Positions 60,490-64,000 of a DNA stretch of 64,000 nucleotides are shown piece after piece. The DNA comes from Harryflintia acetispora. GTDB taxonomy: Bacteria > Bacillota > Clostridia > Oscillospirales > Ruminococcaceae. The first letter of the stretch is position 1, and every line of letters begins with the position of its first letter. The notes beneath the pieces are model-generated. The model worked only from the letters and a program-made list of their open reading frames with translations. It had not been told where the DNA came from and made no database searches. A program made the position numbers and the translations under genes. The stretch is from NCBI GenBank assembly GCA_004340125.1, contig SLUK01000002.1:62001-126000 (forward strand), read 5' to 3'.

Positions 60490-61536
60490 GTGCCGCGTGA
60501 AAAGAAATTAACCTCCAGGGAAATTTCGGCCTTCTGCGCCCAGATTTCCGTGATCCTCAAATCGGGCATCCCGGTGGAAGAGGGGCTTGCCATCATGCAG
60601 GGGGAGATGGAAAACGAGGAGGGCAAAAAAATTGTGTCCGGCCTGCTCGAAACGGTCGGGCGGGGCGAGCCGCTGCATGCGGCGCTGCTCCAAAGCGGCC
60701 GCTTTCCCAAGTATATGGTGGACATGGTGGAGATCGGCACCCAGTCCGGGCGGTTGGACGAGGTGATGGACTCCCTGTGCGAATATTACCAGCGGGAGGA
60801 GGACATCGCGAGCGGCGTGCGCACCGCGGTGACCTACCCGCTGATCATGATCGCGATGATGGTGCTGGTGATCGGGGTGCTGCTCATCAAGGTGCTGCCG
60901 GTCTTTGCCCAGGTGTTCGAGCAGCTGGGCAGCGAGATGTCCGCCTTCGCGCGCAGCGTAATGGCGCTGGGCAGCCTGATCGGCCGCTATTCGGCGCTGA
61001 TTTTGGGCGTGTTGGTGCTGCTGGGGCTGCTCTTCTGGCTGCTGCGCCGCACCGAAGGGGGCCGGCGGATGCTCGACCGGTTTTTAGATTCCTTTTTCCT
61101 CACCCGCAAGCTGCGCGCCAAGATTGCCTCGGGACGGTTCGCCGCCGCGATGGCCCTCATGCTCTCCAGCGGGCTGGACACCGACCAGTCGCTCGAGATG
61201 GCCAAGCGGCTGGTGGACAACGAGCGTACCGGCCTAAAAATCGCGCGCTGCCAGGAGCGGATCGCCGCGGGCGAATCGTTTTCCCAGGCGCTGGGCGAGG
61301 CCGGGCTTTTTGGCGGCATCTATGCGCGGATGGTGGCGGTCGGCTTCAAGACCGGCTCGGCGGATACGGTGATGGGGAAGCTGGCCGACCGGTATGAGGA
61401 GGAGATCGACGCGCAGATTGCCTCGCTGGTCTCGGTGCTCGAGCCGACGCTGGTGGCCATCCTCTCGGTGATCGTGGGGATGGTGCTCCTCTCGGTCATG
61501 CTGCCGCTGATGGGAATCATGTCCTCGATCGGCTGA
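60490..61536 (+). CDS. pilC: Type IV pilus/type II secretion inner-membrane protein (PilC/GspF)
   Basis: 348 residues. Two T2SSF domains (about 10-130 and 215-335) with membrane segments at about 113-137, 158-185 and 315-340. Marks: LTSREISAFCAQISVILKSG, VEIGTQSGRLDEVMDSLCEY, MVAVGFKTGSADTVMGKLAD. It is the membrane platform of a pilus-like machine. GTG start with GGGAGG upstream. The pseudopilin-like genes and pilT follow. Confidence 0.9.
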   Translation: MPREKKLTSREISAFCAQISVILKSGIPVEEGLAIMQGEMENEEGKKIVSGLLETVGRGEPLHAALLQSGRFPKYMVDMVEIGTQSGRLDEVMDSLCEYYQREEDIASGVRTAVTYPLIMIAMMVLVIGVLLIKVLPVFAQVFEQLGSEMSAFARSVMALGSLIGRYSALILGVLVLLGLLFWLLRRTEGGRRMLDRFLDSFFLTRKLRAKIASGRFAAAMALMLSSGLDTDQSLEMAKRLVDNERTGLKIARCQERIAAGESFSQALGEAGLFGGIYARMVAVGFKTGSADTVMGKLADRYEEEIDAQIASLVSVLEPTLVAILSVIVGMVLLSVMLPLMGIMSSIG

Positions 61537-61578
61537 CCGGGCAATCTTTGAAATTTGCGGGAAGGGGGTGCCGGACAG

Positions 61579-61914
61579 ATGAACCGGTTTGACAAAGCGG
61601 GGAAGAACCGTCCCGGATGGCTTCATGTCCTTTTGCCGGTGCTGGCCTTCTCTTTGCTGCTCGGGCTGTTCGGGTACGGGCTGCAGTCGGTTTCGGCCCT
61701 CACCGAGAGCGAGCGGCTGCGCACCACCAAGGAGGCTGTGGTGCGCGCGGCGGTGCACTGTTATGCGAGCGAGGGGATGTATCCGCAAAGCCTTTCGTAT
61801 CTCGAGGAGCACTACGGGCTGACCGTCGATACACAGGACTTCGTCGTGGATTACCGCTGCTTTGCCTCCAACATTATGCCGGACATCACGGTGATCCCGA
61901 GAGACGGGGAATAA
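61579..61914 (+). CDS. Small pilin-like membrane protein
   Basis: 111 residues. A single N-terminal hydrophobic helix (about 14-38: WLHVLLPVLAFSLLLGLFGY) is followed by a small soluble domain with two Cys. The layout matches a minor pseudopilin, but there is no clear prepilin cleavage site (G-F-x-x-x-E). ATG 61579 has GAAGGGGGTG upstream. Confidence 0.6.
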   Translation: MNRFDKAGKNRPGWLHVLLPVLAFSLLLGLFGYGLQSVSALTESERLRTTKEAVVRAAVHCYASEGMYPQSLSYLEEHYGLTVDTQDFVVDYRCFASNIMPDITVIPRDGE

Positions 61915-61938
61915 CTTAGCAGGGAAGGGGGCGCTCCT

Positions 61939-62436
61939 ATGCGCAAACATGCCGCCTTGGGCGGGCATATGGTGGATTTTCTCTTTACCATCGCGCTCTT
62001 TTGCGCCTTTGCCGCCACCTCCCTGATCGTGGTGATCATCGGGGCGAACGTCTACCAGGGCACGGTGCGGGGGATGAATGAAAACTATGCCCTGCGCACC
62101 TCGCTGAGCTATGTTTCGCAGAAGGTGCGCCAAAACGACGGGGCGGGCGAAATACACATCGGCACGCTCGATGGGGTCCCCGCGCTGGTGCTCGAGCAGC
62201 CCTTTGATTCGGGGAGCTATCAGACCTGGATTTATTATGACGACGGCTGGCTGCGTGAGCTGTTTACCCGCGCGGACGCAGACGCCGCGCCCGCCGACGG
62301 GCAGCCGATAGTGCAGCTCGCCGGCTTTGAGATGGAGCAGGATCAAAACGGCATGCTGACCTTTACCTCCCGCGACGGGGAGGGGGGCAGCGCCGAGATA
62401 CGGCTCTGTCCCCGCTGCGGCAAAGGGAACGAATGA
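61939..62436 (+). CDS. DUF4860-like pilus-cluster protein
   Basis: 165 residues. An N-terminal hydrophobic helix (about 10-37, HMVDFLFTIALFCAFAATSL) precedes a beta-rich extracytoplasmic domain. This resembles DUF4860 proteins found in clostridial pilus operons. It probably acts as a minor pilin. Its last codons overlap the region of the next gene's RBS. Confidence 0.65.
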   Translation: MRKHAALGGHMVDFLFTIALFCAFAATSLIVVIIGANVYQGTVRGMNENYALRTSLSYVSQKVRQNDGAGEIHIGTLDGVPALVLEQPFDSGSYQTWIYYDDGWLRELFTRADADAAPADGQPIVQLAGFEMEQDQNGMLTFTSRDGEGGSAEIRLCPRCGKGNE

Positions 62437-62453
62437 AGACGGGAGGTGAAGGG

Positions 62454-62867
62454 ATGAAGCACAGGCACGCAAAGTCCGGGCTCTTTTTGTTCGAGCTGAT
62501 CTTTGCCATCCTCTTTTTCGCGCTGGCCAGCGCGGTCTGTGTGCGTCTCTTCGCCGAGGCGCATCTCACCAGCCTGCACAGCCGGGATTTGAGCCAGGCA
62601 CTCACCGAGGCGCAGAGCGCCGCCGAGTGTTTCAAGGCTTCGCCAGACGATTTGCGCCAGCTCGCTTCGCTGCTCGGCGCGCGGCAGGAGGGAGATACGC
62701 TGGTGCTCGACTATGGTCACGACTGGTCCAGGACGGATCAGGAGGGGGAATACCGGCTGGTCCTCTCGCCACAGGGCGGTACGCCCGCCGCTGCACAGAT
62801 CACGGTTTCCAAAGAGGGGCAAGTGGATCCCCTTTACGCCTTAGAGGTGAAGAAATACCAGCCATAG
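62454..62867 (+). CDS. Prepilin-like minor pilin
   Basis: 137 residues. A basic start (MKHRHAKSG) is followed by LFLFELIFAILFFALASAVC, with a Glu at the position expected for prepilins, then a small beta domain. The cleavage site would be SG/LFLFE. ATG 62454 has GGAGGTG 6 nt upstream; ATG 62433 overlaps the previous gene and is less likely. Confidence 0.68.
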   Translation: MKHRHAKSGLFLFELIFAILFFALASAVCVRLFAEAHLTSLHSRDLSQALTEAQSAAECFKASPDDLRQLASLLGARQEGDTLVLDYGHDWSRTDQEGEYRLVLSPQGGTPAAAQITVSKEGQVDPLYALEVKKYQP

Positions 62868-62889
62868 GCGGGGAAAGGAGGGGGCCGGA

Positions 62890-63360
62890 ATGAAAAAAAG
62901 GACGCAGATGGGCCTGGGGGTCGGGGCTTCCTCGATCCTGCTCATTTTTGTGCTGCTCTGCCTGACCACCTTCGCCACCCTTTCGCTGGTCTCGGCGCAG
63001 GCGGATGCGCGCCTGAGCGAGAAGACGGCCGAGACGGTGAGCGCCTATTATGAGGCGGACGCGCGCGCCGAGGAGCTGCTGGCCCAGATCGGCGAAGCAC
63101 TGAAATCCGTCCCGCCCGGGGAGGGATATCTGCAAACCTGCGCCGGGCTGCTCGCCACCATCGATGGGGTGGACGCCTTGCAGGATGACGACGGGCTGGC
63201 CGTTTCCTATCAGGTTGCGGCCGGGGAAAACCAGCAGCTGCAGGTCTCGCTGACAATCCCCGCTACGGGCGGGTACCGGCTGACCGGCTGGAAGACAGTA
63301 AATACGGCCCAGTGGCAGGAAGAGGAGCCGATGAGCCTCTGGCCGGGCGAACTCGGCTGA
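62890..63360 (+). CDS. Pilus-cluster membrane protein, unknown
   Basis: 156 residues. An N-terminal hydrophobic helix (about 13-37: ASSILLIFVLLCLTTFATLS) precedes a helical then beta extracytoplasmic region. No prepilin cleavage motif is obvious. Its place between minor-pilin-like genes and pilT suggests a structural part of the pilus machine. RBS GGAAAGGAGG upstream. Confidence 0.65.
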   Translation: MKKRTQMGLGVGASSILLIFVLLCLTTFATLSLVSAQADARLSEKTAETVSAYYEADARAEELLAQIGEALKSVPPGEGYLQTCAGLLATIDGVDALQDDDGLAVSYQVAAGENQQLQVSLTIPATGGYRLTGWKTVNTAQWQEEEPMSLWPGELG

Positions 63361-63380
63361 GCGAAGGGATGGAAAAGCAG

Positions 63381-64000
63381 ATGGACGTGACACAGATTCT
63401 AAAGGAGGCGGTCGGGCGCAAGGCCTCGGACGTCTTTATCGTGGCGGGCCTGCCGGTGTCCTTTAAGATCAGCGGGAACATCCAGCGGGTGGATGAAGAG
63501 AAGCTGCGCCCGGAGCATACCGAGCAGCTGGTGAAGGAAATCTACACGCTGGCCCACAACCGGGACATTGCGTCGGTGACCAAGGGAGGGGATGACGACT
63601 TCTCCTTCTCGATCCCCGGCGTCTCCCGCTTCCGGGTGAGCGCCTATAAGCAGCGCGGCTCGTTGGCCGCGGTGATCCGGGTGGTGACCTTTGAGCTGCC
63701 CGACCCGAAGGAGTTGTGTATCCCCGACGTGGTGCTCGGGCTCGCTGGGCGCTCAAAGGGGCTGGTGCTGGTGACCGGCCCGGCCGGGAGCGGGAAATCC
63801 ACCACCCTGGCGTGCATCATCGACGTGATCAACCGCACCCGCAGTGCGCATGTCATCACGCTGGAGGACCCGCTGGAGTACCTGCACCTTCATAAGAAGA
63901 GTATCGTCAGCCAGCGGGAGGTCATGACCGACACCGAAAGCTACGTCAAGGCCCTGCGCGCCGCGCTGCGCCAGTCTCCGGATGTGATCCTGCTCGGGGA
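63381..64000 (+). CDS. pilT: PilT-type twitching ATPase (partial)
   Basis: The gene runs off the right edge; about 206 residues are seen. The N-terminal domain (MDVTQILKEAVGRKASDVFI) and an ATPase core with Walker A GPAGSGKSTT, and Asp-box/His-box-like segments (LEDPLEYLH, LRAALRQSPDVILLG) match PilT/GspE ATPases. PilT powers pilus retraction. ATG 63381 is chosen; ATG 63369 in the same frame lies too close to the GAAGGG. No PilB-type assembly ATPase is in the window. Confidence 0.88.
   Translation, partial: MDVTQILKEAVGRKASDVFIVAGLPVSFKISGNIQRVDEEKLRPEHTEQLVKEIYTLAHNRDIASVTKGGDDDFSFSIPGVSRFRVSAYKQRGSLAAVIRVVTFELPDPKELCIPDVVLGLAGRSKGLVLVTGPAGSGKSTTLACIIDVINRTRSAHVITLEDPLEYLHLHKKSIVSQREVMTDTESYVKALRAALRQSPDVILLG

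Overview
The window looks like chromosome from a GC-rich anaerobic Gram-positive bacterium of the class Clostridia, probably Oscillospiraceae/Ruminococcaceae (an Anaerotruncus- or Harryflintia-like gut organism). The clues are Firmicutes-type RBSs with frequent TTG/GTG starts, lysine synthesis by LL-diaminopimelate aminotransferase, a type III glutamine synthetase beside a type I enzyme, a Firmicutes-type ethanolamine microcompartment, an ANTAR regulator next to glnA, a cobalamin riboswitch, and a Gram-positive type IV pilus-like locus beside a sortase. The genus is inference.

Layout. Bases 1-3652 are the AT-rich right end of an integrated element. Small phage/IME-like genes, a Rep-like protein, a membrane-anchored protein and an XRE regulator end at a 45-nt copy of the 3' end of initiator tRNA-Met, which is the expected distal att site. 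A second AT-rich patch (to about 4850) carries an XRE regulator and a winged-helix-like partner. From 4.9 to 16.1 kb there is a four-gene signalling operon: a REC-GGDEF-EAL-REC-GGDEF protein, two very large multi-PAS hybrid histidine kinases and a separate Hpt protein. On the minus strand (16.4-22.1 kb) a cobalamin riboswitch leads into an exported CbiK-type chelatase, a lipoprotein of unknown function and a BtuFCD-like ABC importer. An OmpR-family two-component pair, a secreted GLUG-like protein and dtd follow.

The 26.7-37.2 kb block is a complete-looking ethanolamine utilisation operon (eutA, B, C, L, E, two near-identical EutM shell genes, eutT, pduL, eutN, S, P, G) with a promoter and leader terminator in front. 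It needs adenosylcobalamin, which fits the nearby corrinoid uptake locus. A pantothenate kinase and an ECF S-component (minus strand) and an AEC transporter follow.

From 39.9 to 56.4 kb lies a nitrogen block. Type III glutamine synthetase (minus) is divergent from a long run of genes in which nearly every product makes or spends glutamine or ammonia: glnA, an ANTAR regulator with a degenerate receiver domain, purF, carA, a carB-dapF gene fusion, pyrG, nadE, glmS and dapL. Both glutamine synthetase genes have consensus promoters followed by leader terminators, and both leaders can fold an alternative hairpin with the same six-base loop AAAGGC, whose formation would break the terminator. That matches the hexaloop rule (A at 1, G at 4) for ANTAR antitermination and is the most interesting signal here.

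The last part (56.5-64 kb) has a DUF3842-like protein, a BTAD-type regulator with a degenerate GGDEF-like C-terminus, a class D-like sortase, a transglutaminase-like lipoprotein and a type IV pilus/type II secretion-like operon cut off in pilT. All calls come from reading the sequence; no database search or folding program was run.
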